Assembly: GCA_004295015.1 (NCBI GenBank) | Contig: SHNE01000010.1 | Span: forward strand, 62,001 to 126,000 | DNA: 64,000 nt | Source: Bacteroidota bacterium | Lineage (GTDB): Bacteria; Bacteroidota; Bacteroidia; AKYH767-A; 2013-40CM-41-45 | Reading direction: 5' to 3' | In this document: piece by piece, positions 63,730 through 64,000 of the stretch | Layout of the letters: the number at the start of each line of letters is the position of its first letter | Position numbering within the stretch: the first letter of the stretch is position 1 | Position numbers and translations under genes: made by a program | The notes under the pieces: model-generated | Seen by the model: the letters and a program-made list of their open reading frames with translations, nothing else | Database searches by the model: none | Told to the model about the DNA's origin: nothing

Positions 63730-64000
63730 TCAGGAAAGGATAGCCCTGGCTTTATCACTTTCAAATTTTACAGAAACATGCTCCTGCATTGTTGTGCTCA
63801 AGGTTAATCCTGAAAAATCAATAGCAATCGGAAAGCGTCTATGGTTTCTGTCAACCAGGACTACCGTTCTTACTTTTTTTATATCAGCATTAAGAAAAGG
63901 TTTTAGAGCATACATCATGGTTTTTCCGGAATTCAAAACATCGTCAACCAATACAATTACTTTCCCGTTTAATTCCTCCCTTCGCATCGAGATCACAATT
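63730..64000 (-). CDS. PyrR-like phosphoribosyltransferase, 5' end outside window
   Basis: About 90 C-terminal residues are visible and the frame is open to the right edge, so the start is missing. The PRPP-binding motif VIVLVDDVLNSGKTM and the following VRTVVLVDRNHRRFPIAIDFSGLTLSTTMQEHVSV match PyrR/uracil phosphoribosyltransferase-type proteins. In Bacteroidota such a gene next to shikimate kinase is common. Enzyme (PRPP plus base) versus regulatory role cannot be decided from the fragment. Confidence 0.85.
   Translation of the reverse strand, partial: IVISMRREELNGKVIVLVDDVLNSGKTMMYALKPFLNADIKKVRTVVLVDRNHRRFPIAIDFSGLTLSTTMQEHVSVKFESDKARAILS

Noticed and set aside
1-64000. tRNA or rRNA genes
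   Set aside because: I scanned intergenic regions for TpsiC-arm-like and cloverleaf patterns and saw none; a tRNAscan run would settle it.

Overview
The window is a chromosomal segment of a Bacteroidota bacterium, with no sign of plasmid, phage, insertion sequence or CRISPR. The evidence is four proteins with type IX secretion (T9SS) sorting domains, including a 2577-residue PKD-repeat protein ending in a gliding-motility-associated domain. Two lipoproteins carry charged post-cysteine residues (CKKDD, CKKED) of the kind that marks surface lipoproteins in this phylum. A WbqC-family protein, several Bacteroidota-specific domain families and many promoters with the phylum's -7 box (TAnnTTTG) agree. 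The aminofutalosine synthase MqnE points to the futalosine route of menaquinone synthesis, which leans away from typical Flavobacteriales and towards Chitinophagia/Sphingobacteriia/Cytophagia-like lineages; that finer placement is inference.

Layout. 1-5.2 kb (minus): WbqC-family protein (cut by the left edge), a beta-helix lipoprotein, a small T9SS protein and a DUF349 protein. 5.5-9.4 kb (plus): ribosomal protein L31 type B, an orphan sugar nucleotidyltransferase, a small membrane protein and a methylmalonyl-CoA mutase catalytic chain; an FtsB-like divisome protein and PruA follow on minus. 12-13.6 kb: a LytTR response regulator followed by a structured, terminated non-coding stretch, then a stand-alone receiver with a C-terminal membrane anchor. 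13.7-20.3 kb (minus): AddA/RecB-like helicase-nuclease, ispE, accA and a lipoprotein. 20.5-31.2 kb: dnaB, an ABC exporter (minus), leucine-type dehydrogenase, nusB, DUF1573 lipoprotein, yajC, YbbR-like protein, coaE, an MBL-fold exonuclease-like protein and the NAD(P)HX repair enzyme. 31.4-33 kb (minus): tsaC, fsa and the SRP RNA gene. 33-38.9 kb (plus): DUF4199 protein, two glycosyltransferases, a DUF5686 outer-membrane-type protein and a cysteine-cluster protein. 38.9-53.2 kb: large T9SS proteins, a soluble TonB C-terminal-domain protein, an OmpR-type regulator, mqnE, rluD, a PASTA protein, a tandem-fused D-Ala-D-Ala ligase and a prolyl oligopeptidase. 53.2-54.1 kb is poor in recognisable genes but rich in hairpins. 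54.2-61.9 kb is the giant PKD protein. The right end holds terC, aroK and a partial PyrR-like phosphoribosyltransferase.

How the genes work together. Most of the window is housekeeping: replication (DnaB), repair (helicase-nuclease, MBL nuclease), translation and RNA (L31, TsaC, RluD, SRP RNA, NusB), protein export (YajC, SRP RNA) and cofactor and central metabolism (CoaE, IspE, AccA, PruA, Fsa, AroK, MqnE, NAD(P)HX repair). The cell-surface theme comes from the T9SS cargo, the lipoproteins, the glycosyltransferase/DUF5686 run and the D-Ala-D-Ala ligase/PASTA pair. I see no obvious new defence or mobile system. The most unusual items are the double D-Ala-D-Ala ligase whose halves diverge at different catalytic elements, a roughly 600-residue super-repeat in the giant adhesin-like protein, a membrane-tethered single receiver domain, and the structured transcript tail downstream of the LytTR regulator.
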